This document shows positions 1-5,369 of a stretch of DNA of 5,369 nt, in pieces. Each line of letters begins with the position of its first letter. Position 1 is the first letter of the stretch. The notes beneath the pieces were generated by a model that was given only the letters and a program-made list of their open reading frames with translations, was not told the origin of the DNA and did not search any database. Source of the DNA: DASVXQ01 sp046727955 (GTDB lineage: Bacteria; Actinomycetota; CALGFH01); contig JBKPDO010000118.1 in assembly GCA_046727955.1 (NCBI GenBank), positions 1 to 5,369 on the forward strand, written 5' to 3'. The translations under genes and the position numbers were made by a program.

Positions 1-1
1 C

Positions 2-130
2 CCGGAGGAGATCACCCTGGCGACCAGGGTGGCGACCTGTCGGCTCAACGCCCGTGCCCGCCCGTGGGTGTGGGGCCGCCCGCCACCGTCCCCACGCCAC
101 CGCCGCCGCACCTTCACCTACCGGATTTAG
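2..130 (+). pseudogene. C-terminal fragment of an IS630-type transposase (partial)
   Basis: This 42-codon open frame enters from the window edge and stops at TAG 128-130. It reads PEEITLATRVATC, then RLNARARPWVWGRPPP, then an Arg-rich segment ending TFTYRI. From memory of the family, actinobacterial IS630-type DDE transposases end with a segment of the form LN.RARPW.WGRP followed by an Arg-rich stretch and an aromatic end such as FVYRL, and the match is good. The catalytic core would lie upstream, outside the window, so it cannot be said here whether the element is intact. The codons are G/C-ending, consistent with real coding. An AT-rich patch follows directly and could hold the IS terminus. 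The identification rests on motif memory over a short fragment, so confidence is moderate. Confidence 0.5.
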
Positions 131-160
131 CGAACGTAGCAGTAATAAATACGGACCGTC
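122..160. other. AT-rich patch after the IS630-like tail, possible IS terminus
   Basis: The bases just past the transposase stop are markedly richer in A and T than the surrounding DNA, for example TAGCAGTAATAAATACGG at about 138-155. In compact IS630-type elements the terminal inverted repeat lies within a few tens of bases of the transposase stop and is flanked by a TA target duplication, so this patch is where the right end would be expected. The partner end is outside the window, so no inverted repeat can be shown. Nothing else is visible between here and base 238. Confidence 0.25.
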
Positions 161-238
161 CGCGTACCGCGGGAGCCCGGTAGTGACCGATCGCCGTGAA
201 CTCCCGTAATCGCCGAGAGGTGGTCGAGTCACGGGGAC

Positions 239-817
<579 letters not shown>

Positions 818-1436
818 GCCACCATGCTCGGCGCGCGACCGCTACGCAGGCGTCAGCGTGAGCGCGGCACTTGGCGTACGAAGATTCGCGTACCCAACAC
901 CCCAAGCCGCCGCAGGGCCTGACGACCACAGCGTCCGCCAACCACGGTTGAAAGGTCCCGCCATGTAGCCAGGGCGCCGACCCTGATCCACCATGACGGG
1001 ACGCTCCACTCATGCGCTCTCCCATAACCTGCGCCCGACCATGGTCACAACGCGGCGCGGGGACATGCCGACCGACCGCACCAGCAGCTTGTTCCTCAGG
1101 CCGCTGACCACCACCCGCCGGCCGCTGTTCAGCCCTGGTAGCCAGCACGGGCGACATCGGCGCTGCTCAACGGCATTGAGCGCCATGCCGACCAACTGCA
1201 GCCCGCATCGACGCTGGCTGGTCTCAGGAACCGCCGTGGATGGCCCCGTCGCCGAGCTGCGACTGGAGGCCTTTCTGCCTGCCGACGAGGCGACACCGCG
1301 GCGACCCTGAGCTTCGGTCCAGGCCGCGGTCAAGCAGCTCCACGGCTGCGCTTCAGCAGCGAGTCCGTTCCGAACGATCACCGCGACCACGCACGCCTGA
1401 GACCCTTTTGGTCCAGTCTTCATGTCCGGCGCACGC
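818..1436. other. Gene-poor stretch, no convincing coding region
   Basis: About 620 bases upstream of the ABC fragment contain no frame that I recognise. The best candidate is a plus-strand frame at 993-1310 (105 codons, roughly 80% G/C at third positions). It has no Shine-Dalgarno site before its ATG and contains no family motif. A minus-strand frame at 1010-1456 is equally featureless. The stretch also contains the dyad at 871-897 and a short hairpin with arms GACC/GGTC around CTTTT at 1401-1413. Decayed mobile-element DNA is a plausible origin, but this is inference. Confidence 0.45.
871..897. promoter_or_regulatory. Imperfect dyad upstream of the ABC gene, possible operator
   Basis: The sequence is TTGG, C, GTACGAA, GA, TTC, GC, GTAC, CCAA: nested complementary arms (TTGG/CCAA, GTAC/GTAC, GAA/TTC) separated by one- or two-base bulges. 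It lies 54-80 bases upstream of the ABC start at 817, where an operator for a TetR-, MarR- or GntR-type repressor of a drug-export operon could sit. No regulator gene is adjacent on this side. The dyad is imperfect, so chance cannot be excluded in DNA of this composition. Confidence 0.25.
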
Positions 1437-1475
1437 AGCATCACGGACACCCTCATTGAGGGTGTCCGTGATGCT
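1437..1475. repeat. Perfect 19-bp inverted repeat with a single-base centre
   Basis: Bases 1437-1455 (AGCATCACGGACACCCTCA) are the exact reverse complement of 1457-1475, with a single T at 1456. The right arm plus the next four bases, GGTGTCCGTGATGCTCTTC, resembles 3476-3493 beside the IS5-type transposase, with 16 of 18 positions matching (1462-1479 against 3476-3493). That suggests two IS termini of one family facing each other, as in an IS-IS junction or a residual scar. The bases outside the two arms differ completely, as expected for left and right IS ends. A rho-independent terminator is the alternative: the stem is strong, but there is no T tract after it on either strand. It lies 138 bases beyond the asnC-like stop codon. 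Confidence 0.9.
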
Positions 1476-1612
1476 CTTCTGCGGGGACGCGGGCCAGGTC
1501 TCCTGGGTCGACGAGTAGCTGCTGGTGGTGGCCTGCCGCAGCCGCGGCGCTCTCGCTGACTGATGAGGCCGGCGAGCGTTCGGTGCGAGGGTGGCCGCAG
1601 TGCTGGCGGGCC

Positions 1613-2100
1613 TCACCGGTCAGTGCCGAACCCCTCGCCCCCGGGCGGGTGTGACGGCGGCGTGAGGGGGAGCCGGTTGTCGAACCAGGTGGAGAACACC
1701 ACCGCGGTGATGGTGTGCCCGGCACTGGCCAGGCGCTGGGTGACCTGCTCGAGGTGCTTGACCGAGCGCGCCCAGACCAGCGTCGCGATGCAGTCCTCTC
1801 CGGTCAGGCGGCGGCACTCGACCACCTCGGGCAGGGTGTCAAGGATGGGCCAAGCGCCCGTCCTGTGGGGTCCATCGTTCGGATGCGGACGACCGCGAGG
1901 AGCGGGAAGCCGAGCTTGGCGGGATCGACCTGGATCGTGTAGGCCTTGATCACGCCGGTTTCCTCAAGGCGGCGCAGACGTGCCGCGGTGGCGGGCCTGC
2001 TCAGGCTCGCGCGCCGGCCGAGCTCGGCGATCGTCAGCCGGGAGTCCTGGTGCAGTTCGCGCAGCAGGCGACGGTCGACGTCGTCGAGGCGGGCTGTCAT
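1613..2100 (-). pseudogene. Lrp/AsnC-family transcriptional regulator, frameshifted
   Basis: From ATG at 2100 the protein begins MTARLDDVDRRLLRELHQDSR, followed by a winged helix-turn-helix (LTIAELGRRASLSRPATAARLRRLEETGVIKAY, about residues 22-54) and the linker into the RAM ligand-binding domain (VDPAKLGFPLLAVVRIRTMDPTGRALGP, about 58-85). The frame then leaves the family. The continuation ILDTLPEVVECRRLTGEDC, then RSVKHLEQVTQRLASAGHTITAVVFSTW, is in another frame and runs to TGA 1613-1615. One missing base in the C run at 1847-1849 explains the break exactly. If restored, the protein would be about 163 residues, near the usual 150, with a Pro/Gly-rich tail. The start is set by a strong AGGAGG eight bases upstream. 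It is divergent from the amidohydrolase, so autoregulation plus control of that gene is the likely role. Either a recent inactivation or a homopolymer sequencing error. Confidence 0.9.
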
Positions 2101-2108
2101 GTTGATGT

Positions 2109-2114
2109 CCTCCT
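2109..2114 (-). promoter_or_regulatory. Ribosome binding site of the AsnC-type regulator
   Basis: On the minus strand AGGAGG lies eight bases before ATG 2098-2100. It settles the start at 2100 rather than an in-frame upstream ATG at 2142, which would add 14 residues (MASHRRRFQQEDIN) not expected in this family. Confidence 0.8.
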
Positions 2115-2130
2115 GCTGAAATCGTCTGCG

Positions 2131-2154
2131 ATGTGAAGCCAATCTGTCTCACAT
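2131..2154. promoter_or_regulatory. Dyad ATGTGA-N12-TCACAT between divergent genes, candidate operator
   Basis: Six-base arms ATGTGA (2131-2136) and TCACAT (2149-2154) are perfect reverse complements separated by 12 bases. The dyad lies 31 bases upstream of the regulator start and 80 bases upstream of the hydrolase start. Lrp/AsnC proteins typically bind dyads in the shared intergenic region, and multimers bend the DNA to affect both promoters. The arms also resemble CRP half-sites, but the spacing (12 rather than 6) argues against a CRP site. Assignment to the adjacent regulator is inference from position. Confidence 0.4.
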
Positions 2155-2169
2155 TCCGTCGTTTGGCCA

Positions 2170-2198
2170 TTCAAGGCGCCGTCCCGCGTTCCTAGATT
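2170..2198 (+). promoter_or_regulatory. Sigma-70-like promoter for the amidohydrolase
   Basis: TTCAAG (2170-2175) and TAGATT (2193-2198) are separated by 17 bases, the preferred spacing for a housekeeping sigma factor in actinomycetes. Transcription would begin near 2205, giving a leader of about 30 bases to the GTG at 2234. The dyad at 2131-2154 lies just upstream, a position suited to an activator. Confidence 0.35.
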
Positions 2199-2222
2199 GT
2201 CATGGCAAGACAGCCTGGGGCG

Positions 2223-2231
2223 AGGAGGTGA
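2223..2231 (+). promoter_or_regulatory. Ribosome binding site deciding the amidohydrolase start
   Basis: AGGAGGTGA is a full match to the 16S anti-SD sequence. It places the start at GTG 2234, five bases after AGGAGG. A second purine block, GAGGGAGG at 2253-2260, lies six bases before another in-frame GTG at 2267 that would give VTDLLLRGG, which is where family homology begins. Both starts are plausible. The GTG at 2228 overlaps the SD itself and is unlikely. Confidence 0.6.
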
Positions 2232-2233
2232 CC

Positions 2234-3469
2234 GTGTCCGGCGGCATGATGCGAGGGAGGGCCAGCGTGACCGATCTGCTGCTGCGCGGAGGTCGGCCGT
2301 GGGGCTACGACGGCCCCGCCGACATCCTGGTGCGGGGCGGCGTGATCGACCGGATCGGGCCGGATCTGGACGCCCAGGATGTGGCGGTGGTCGACATCTC
2401 CGGCCGGGTCGTGCTGCCCGGACTGGTCGAGGCGCACTGCCATCTGGACAAGACGCTGTATGGCGGGCCCTGGGTGCCACACTCGGCCGGCGAGGCCCTC
2501 AGCGACCGGATCGCCAACGAGCGTCGGCGGCGCGGCGAGCTCGGCCTCCCCAACGTGAGCTACGTCACGGCCCTGCTGGAGCGCATGGTCGCCGCCGGTA
2601 CCTCGTACGTGCGCAGCCACACCGACGTCGACCCCGGCGTCGGGCTGGTCGGAATCCAAACCGTCCGCGCCGCCACCCAATGCCTGGACGGGCGGATCAC
2701 CGTGGAGCAGGTCGCCTTTCCCCAAAGCGGGCTGCTCACCAGCCCCGGCACCGCCGAGCTGCTGGAGCAGGCCCTCAAGGGCGGGGTGGAGACAATCGGC
2801 GGGATCGACCCCGCTGGCGTCGACCGCGACCCGGTCCGCCACCTGGACGTGGTGTTCGGGCTCGCCGACCGCTACGGCGCCGGGATCGACCTGCACCTGC
2901 ACGATGGCGGCTCGCTCGGCGCCTGGGAGCTGGAGCTGATCGCTGAGCGGACCATGGCCACCGGGCTGGCGGGCCGGGTCGCGGTCAGCCATGCCTACGC
3001 GCTCAGCCATGCCTACGCGCTCAGCCAGGTCGACGAGGCCCACCAGGACCGCCTCGTCACCCAGCTCACCGAGGCCGGAGTGACGCTGGTGACGGCGGCG
3101 GCGTACAGCTTCCCGGTGCCACCGATCAGGAAGCTGCGCGCGGCGGGGGTGAACGTGGCCTGCGGCCACGACGGCATCCGCGACCTGTGGGGGCCCTACG
3201 GCAGCGGCGACATGCTGGAGCGGGCCATGCATGTGGCCTACCGCGGCACCTTCCGCCGCGACGAGGACATCGAGCTGGCCCTGGACGCGGCCACCTACGG
3301 CGGTGCTCGGACACTGGGCCTTGAGTCGTATGGGCTGAGGGTCGGTGCCTCGGCCGACCTGGTGGTCGTCGCGGCGCGCACCGCCGCGGAGGCGGTGGTG
3401 ACCCGACCGGTCCGTGAGCTGGTGCTCAAGGGTGGCCGCGTGGTCGCCCGGAACGACCAGGTGGTCTGA
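2234..3469 (+). CDS. Amidohydrolase, cytosine-deaminase-like (CodA family)
   Basis: The predicted 411-residue cytoplasmic metal-dependent hydrolase has no signal peptide. An N-terminal beta segment (DLLLRGGR, then ILVRGGVIDRIGPDLD) and VVLPGLVEAHCHLDKT supply the metal-binding HxH pair (His68, His70). VAFPQ (Gln164) matches the substrate-binding VAFPQ of E. coli CodA. LHLHDGG (His221-Gly226) occupies the place of the CodA HCDE, with an Asp where CodA has its catalytic Glu. SHAYAL supplies the next His (253 or 259), and ACGHDGIRDLWGPYG contains the metal Asp313. The C-terminus closes the small beta domain (ADLVVVAARTAAEAV, then LVLKGGRVV). The family hydrolyses exocyclic amino or ring amide groups of pyrimidines, triazines and similar heterocycles; the actual substrate cannot be told. 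It is divergent from an AsnC-type regulator. An in-frame six-residue duplication (SHAYALSHAYAL) sits at the active-site His and may harm activity. Start alternatives are 2234 and 2267. IS DNA follows directly after the stop. Confidence 0.9.
   Translation: MSGGMMRGRASVTDLLLRGGRPWGYDGPADILVRGGVIDRIGPDLDAQDVAVVDISGRVVLPGLVEAHCHLDKTLYGGPWVPHSAGEALSDRIANERRRRGELGLPNVSYVTALLERMVAAGTSYVRSHTDVDPGVGLVGIQTVRAATQCLDGRITVEQVAFPQSGLLTSPGTAELLEQALKGGVETIGGIDPAGVDRDPVRHLDVVFGLADRYGAGIDLHLHDGGSLGAWELELIAERTMATGLAGRVAVSHAYALSHAYALSQVDEAHQDRLVTQLTEAGVTLVTAAAYSFPVPPIRKLRAAGVNVACGHDGIRDLWGPYGSGDMLERAMHVAYRGTFRRDEDIELALDAATYGGARTLGLESYGLRVGASADLVVVAARTAAEAVVTRPVRELVLKGGRVVARNDQVV
2985..3020 (+). repeat. 18-bp tandem duplication inside the amidohydrolase
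   Basis: Bases 2985-3002 are repeated exactly at 3003-3020, and the first seven bases appear a third time at 3021-3027. The duplication is in frame and doubles SHAYAL, so the segment reads AVSHAYALSHAYALSQV. By comparison with CodA-like enzymes (one conserved SH before a short helix), a single copy is expected. The repeat copies are identical, which points to a recent slippage event or an assembly error. Confidence 0.9.
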
Positions 3470-3473
3470 TGGA

Positions 3474-3494
3474 CAGTATCCGCGATGCTCTTCA
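3474..3494. mobile_element. Probable terminus (3' end) of the IS5-type element
   Basis: GTATCCGCGATGCTCTTC at 3476-3493 matches 16 of 18 bases of the inverted-repeat arm at 1462-1479. The transposase stop codon (3492-3494) lies inside it, as in compact IS elements whose genes end within the terminal repeat. The boundary with host DNA is therefore within a few bases of the amidohydrolase stop (3467-3469). The other end of this copy was not found, so the boundary cannot be confirmed by a target duplication. Confidence 0.45.
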
Positions 3495-4091
3495 CACCGG
3501 GACCCGGTGCAGCCATCGGCCCAGACAAACCAGCGCGCCGGCGGCCCGGAAGACATCCCGGACCCGGTACAGCAGCCCCCGCCAGCGGCGCAGCGCCCAC
3601 GCGTAGGCCAGGTGGGCGATCGCCTGTTCCACCAGCGCGCGCAGCCCCGCCTGAAGGCGGTTGAACGTCCGCTGCTCCTCGGTGAGCCGGTCGATGGTCC
3701 GCCGGTCGGGGACCGGCGCATGCCAGTGCTCGCGCGCCTTCGCCAGCCCTCGGAACCCCCGATCCAGCAGGCTGACCACCTCGACGTCGTCCAGCGCCTG
3801 GTCCAGCCCTGCCAGCACGAGGAGCTCGTGCTCGTGGCAGCTCCCAGGCCAGCCGCCGTCGCACCACAGCAGGTCGCCGTGGATGGTCGACACGGCCACG
3901 CCCTGAGCGGTGTGGGCGTGCCGCTTGGCGTCGTACAGCACCTTCTGGTTGGCCCACCCCCGGGGTCGCTGCACCCGGGTCGCCAGCCCGTCCACGCACA
4001 CCGCCTCGCCGCTTGCGGCCATCTCCGCAAGCCATCGGCGCAGGTCGGCTAAGGTGGTGATGAAGGTGCCGTCGGGCTGGCAGAACCCCAA
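3492..4091 (-). pseudogene. IS5-family transposase, N-terminally truncated
   Basis: The frame covers the catalytic DDE-type domain: GEAVCVDGLATRVQRPRG (first Asp, about residue 34), then YDAKRHAHTAQG, then LLWCDGGWPGSCHEHELL (the segment where relatives carry PG..HD), then VVSLLDRGFRGLAKARE (Asp110). It ends with the C-terminal helices LQAGLRALVEQAIAHLAYAWALRRWRG and YRVRDVFRAAGALVCLGRW, which are typical of this group. Relatives carry a further 80-100 residues of helix-turn-helix domain at the N-terminus. Here only a TTG near 4091 opens the frame, with no clear SD. Homology seems to fade by about 4110, where IS110-associated DNA begins. The element is probably immobile on its own. The HD-to-HE change may be subfamily-typical or inactivating; this cannot be decided here. 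It lies 22 bases downstream of the amidohydrolase, on the opposite strand. Confidence 0.85.
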
Positions 4092-4129
4092 CGCTGCCAG
4101 GGACCAAGCAGCAGGTCCATGTGATCCCC

Positions 4130-4260
4130 GAAGCCTATGGCTGTCGGGCTGAGCAGGGGATGGGGGCCCGACCTACATAGCGTCATGGAGCGGCCAGCTC
4201 CGTTCCGCAGGTAGTAAGTGCGTGGGTCATCCACGATGGCGCTGACGCAAGCCACATACG
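4130..4260 (+). ncRNA. Candidate IS110 bridge-RNA leader
   Basis: IS110-group elements carry a noncoding segment between the left end and the transposase gene, from which a structured bridge RNA that pairs with donor and target DNA is made. This segment occupies that position. It contains a seven-base stem GTCGGGC (4143-4149) / GCCCGAC (4166-4172) closing a 16-base loop, and a second stem GGAGC (4187-4191) / GCTCC (4197-4201) with a five-base loop. No frame here is recognisable. The length of about 130 bases is slightly short for known bridge RNAs, but the left boundary is not fixed. This is inference from position and hairpins only. Confidence 0.25.
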
Positions 4261-4268
4261 AAAAGGAG
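4261..4268 (+). promoter_or_regulatory. Ribosome binding site of the IS110 transposase
   Basis: AAAAGGAG lies six bases before GTG 4275-4277, fixing the transposase start as (M)PSVAHLAPIHLGLDVHKDT. Confidence 0.7.
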
Positions 4269-4274
4269 CCGGCC

Positions 4275-5040
4275 GTGCCCAGTGTCGCCCATCTTGCTCC
4301 GATCCATCTTGGCCTGGACGTCCACAAGGACACCATCTCGGTGGCGATCCTTCCCCCGACCGTGACGGCCCCGACGTCGAGCGGATCGCCCACGACGAGG
4401 CGTCGGTGCGCAGGCTCGTCGGCCGCCTTGGTGATCCCTGCTGGTTGCGAGCCTGCTACCAGCACCGGCCCGACCGGCTACGAGCTGGCCCGGCTCTGGA
4501 CCGTCTGCACGTGCGCTGCCAGGTGATCACGCCCTCGCTGATCCCCAAGGCGCCCGGCGACAAGGCCCAAGACCGACCGGCGCGACTGCCGGTGGCTCAC
4601 CGCGGCTGCACCGCGCCGGCGAGCTGGTGGCGATCCGCATCCCCACCGTTGAGGAAGAAGCAGTCCGGGACCTGTGCCGCGCCCGTGCCGACATGGTCGG
4701 GGACCGCACCCGCGCGCGGCATCGGCTCTGGAAGTTCCTGCTGCGTCACGGGCGGGTCTGGCGGGGCGGCAACGCCTGGACGCTGACCCATGAGCGCTGG
4801 CTGCTTGCCCAGCGCTTCAGCGACCCGGCGCTGGCGGCCACCTATGCGCACGACCGGGCGGTGCTGGACGCCCGCGACGCGGCCCTGGCGGCGATCCAGG
4901 CCGACCTGGCCGGCTGGGACGACGCGCCAACGTTCGCCGACGCCGTGCACCGCCTGGCTGCCTACCGGGGCATCACCCGGCTGGGGGCGCTGACGCTGGG
5001 CAGCGAGGCCGGTGACTGGCGCCGCTTCCCGCGGGCGGCC
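4275..5040 (+). pseudogene. IS110-family transposase, multiply frameshifted and truncated
   Basis: The N-terminal RuvC-like DEDD domain starts HLGLDVHKDTISVAIL (first catalytic Asp). It continues in other frames as DRDGPDVERIAHDEASVRRLVGRLGDP, then GPTGYELAR, then VRCQVITPSLIPKAPGD, then KTDRRDCR, then LHRAGELVAIRIPTVEEEAVRDLCRARADM. From about 4606 one frame stays open through HERWLLAQRFSDPALAATYAH and into the Transposase_20 domain, HRLAAYRGITRLGALTL, then GDWRRFPR. Homology then stops, before the glycine/serine region that holds the catalytic serine. Five single-base shifts are needed: loss in the C run 4353-4357, gain near 4461-4466, loss near 4494-4498, gain in the C run 4566-4568, gain near 4600-4605. 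The Glu usually found in CYE is Gln (CYQ). The element cannot make a working recombinase as written. Clustering of shifts in G/C runs leaves open sequencing error. Confidence 0.9.
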
Positions 5041-5061
5041 GTGGTCGGTCGGGTCCGGGAT

Positions 5062-5085
5062 CTGATCGCCGCTGGCGGCGATCAG
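5062..5085. repeat. Perfect 11-bp palindrome with a two-base loop
   Basis: CTGATCGCCGC (5062-5072) and GCGGCGATCAG (5075-5085) are exact reverse complements around TG. It sits about 25 bases past the point where IS110 homology ends. It could be a transcription terminator stem, but no T tract follows on either strand. A recombination or binding site left at a junction is the other option. Confidence 0.8.
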
Positions 5086-5180
5086 GATCAGGTAGCTCAG
5101 CCCAGGTGTGCTGGTCGATCGTGCGGGTGCGGTGCAGCCTCCAGTGGGCGAACGGCCCGGCGAGGCTGGGCCCCGGCGCT

Positions 5181-5235
5181 GCCTGCCGGGCCGTCACTCG
5201 ACGTGCCTGCCGGGCCGTCACTCGACGTGCCTGCC
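5181..5235. repeat. Two 24-bp direct tandem repeats plus a partial third
   Basis: Bases 5181-5204 are repeated exactly at 5205-5228, and the first seven bases recur at 5229-5235. The 24-base period keeps any frame open, which yields an eight-residue repeat in translation (PAGPSLDV on plus). The two copies are identical. This may be slippage, an assembly duplication, or a short array of binding sites. Confidence 0.9.
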
Positions 5236-5280
5236 GCTGCCCCCAGGGTCCGGGTAGATGGTCTCGTACCCCCCACTGGG

Positions 5281-5369
5281 CGTGGGCGGGGGGCGCCCCC
5301 CGCGCGGGGGGGGGGGGGGGGGGAGCGGGCGGGGGCGCCCGGCGCGGCCCACCCCCCTCCCCCACCCCC
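5281..5369. other. Low-complexity G/C end with an 18-G run, likely artefact
   Basis: Bases 5306-5323 are 18 consecutive G residues, flanked by blocks consisting almost only of G and C up to the window edge. Such ends are typical of unreliable base calls at a read or contig end. Any protein read from this stretch should not be trusted. Confidence 0.7.

Larger units (their letters stand above)
5041..5369. other. No recognisable gene; repeats and low-complexity end
   Basis: After the IS110 homology ends, the plus-strand frame stays open to the window edge but reads as Pro/Gly/Arg-rich sequence with no family pattern. A minus-strand frame containing AHWRLHRTRTIDQHTWAEL (around 5100-5160) looks slightly more protein-like, but I do not recognise it and it has no start with an SD. 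The stretch holds a palindrome (5062-5085), a tandem repeat (5181-5235) and a G/C-only end. Confidence 0.5.

Noticed and set aside
993..1310. Plus-strand frame of 105 codons with about 80% G/C third positions
   Set aside because: It has no Shine-Dalgarno site, no recognisable motif and an Arg/Thr/Ser-rich composition. Third-position bias is weaker than expected for this genome. It is kept only as part of the gene-poor stretch.
1010..1456. Minus-strand frame of 148 codons starting inside the inverted repeat
   Set aside because: The start falls inside the 19-bp repeat without an SD, and the protein shows no family features.
1437..1475. Rho-independent terminator for the asnC-like gene
   Set aside because: The stem is strong, but there is no T tract on the relevant strand and the loop is a single base. 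Similarity to the IS terminus explains it better, although a terminator function is not excluded.
2131..2154. CRP-type site
   Set aside because: The half-sites TGTGA and TCACA match, but the spacer is 12 rather than 6 bases.
2192..4030. Very long minus-strand open frame (612 codons) spanning the amidohydrolase and the IS5 region
   Set aside because: It runs antisense to the amidohydrolase and in a shadow frame of the transposase. Its translation is Arg/Gly/His/Gln-rich with no motif, a usual artefact of very GC-rich codons.
3414..4052. Plus-strand frame opposite the IS5 transposase
   Set aside because: It is antisense to conserved transposase motifs and has no motif of its own.
4973..5365. 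Minus-strand frame with repeated RRVTARQA
   Set aside because: Its beginning lies in the poly-G low-complexity end, and the repeat is simply the 24-bp tandem duplication translated. The segment AHWRLHRTRTIDQHTW is noted but unassigned.

Overview
This is very GC-rich DNA with strong G/C preference at third codon positions, GTG/TTG starts and clear Shine-Dalgarno sites. It looks like an actinomycete, perhaps Streptosporangiales or a relative; that placement is inference only. It reads as an accessory, insertion-sequence-scarred region. Only one gene, an amidohydrolase, looks intact. The rest are fragments, frameshifted genes or IS debris.

Left part (1-1612): bases 2-130 hold what looks like the C-terminal tail of an IS630-type transposase, followed by a short AT-rich patch. 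On the minus strand, 239-817 encodes the front half of a drug-export-type ABC ATPase with Walker A, Q-loop region and signature motif. The reading frame leaves the family just before Walker B and ends in an unrelated 43-residue tail, so the protein cannot be a normal ATPase. About 800 bases with no convincing gene follow (818-1612), interrupted by a perfect 19-bp inverted repeat (1437-1475). The same terminal motif recurs next to the transposase fragment at 3476-3493.

Middle (1613-3469): a divergent pair. On the minus strand is an Lrp/AsnC-family regulator with one frameshift in a C run. On the plus strand is a cytosine-deaminase-like amidohydrolase of about 411 residues. The roughly 130-bp gap between them holds a strong SD for each gene, a dyad (ATGTGA-N12-TCACAT) and a promoter-like TTCAAG-17-TAGATT. 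The natural reading is an AsnC-type regulator controlling itself and the divergent hydrolase, probably in response to the hydrolase substrate or a related nitrogen compound. The regulator as written would be inactive unless the frameshift is a sequencing error.

Right part (3470-5369): immediately after the hydrolase stop codon lies the 3' portion of an IS5-type transposase on the minus strand, missing its N-terminal DNA-binding region. It abuts an IS110-family element on the plus strand, which has a clear start but at least five frameshifts, and whose homology stops before the catalytic serine region. The last 330 bases have no recognisable gene. They contain a perfect 11-bp palindrome, two 24-bp tandem repeats, and a G/C-only low-complexity end with an 18-G run that looks like a contig-end artefact.

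The candidate worth most attention is not a new pathway but the IS record: a recurring GTGTCCGTGATGCTCTTC-like terminus at two or three places, a chimeric ABC gene with its junction at one of them, and a structured leader ahead of the IS110 gene that could encode a bridge RNA.
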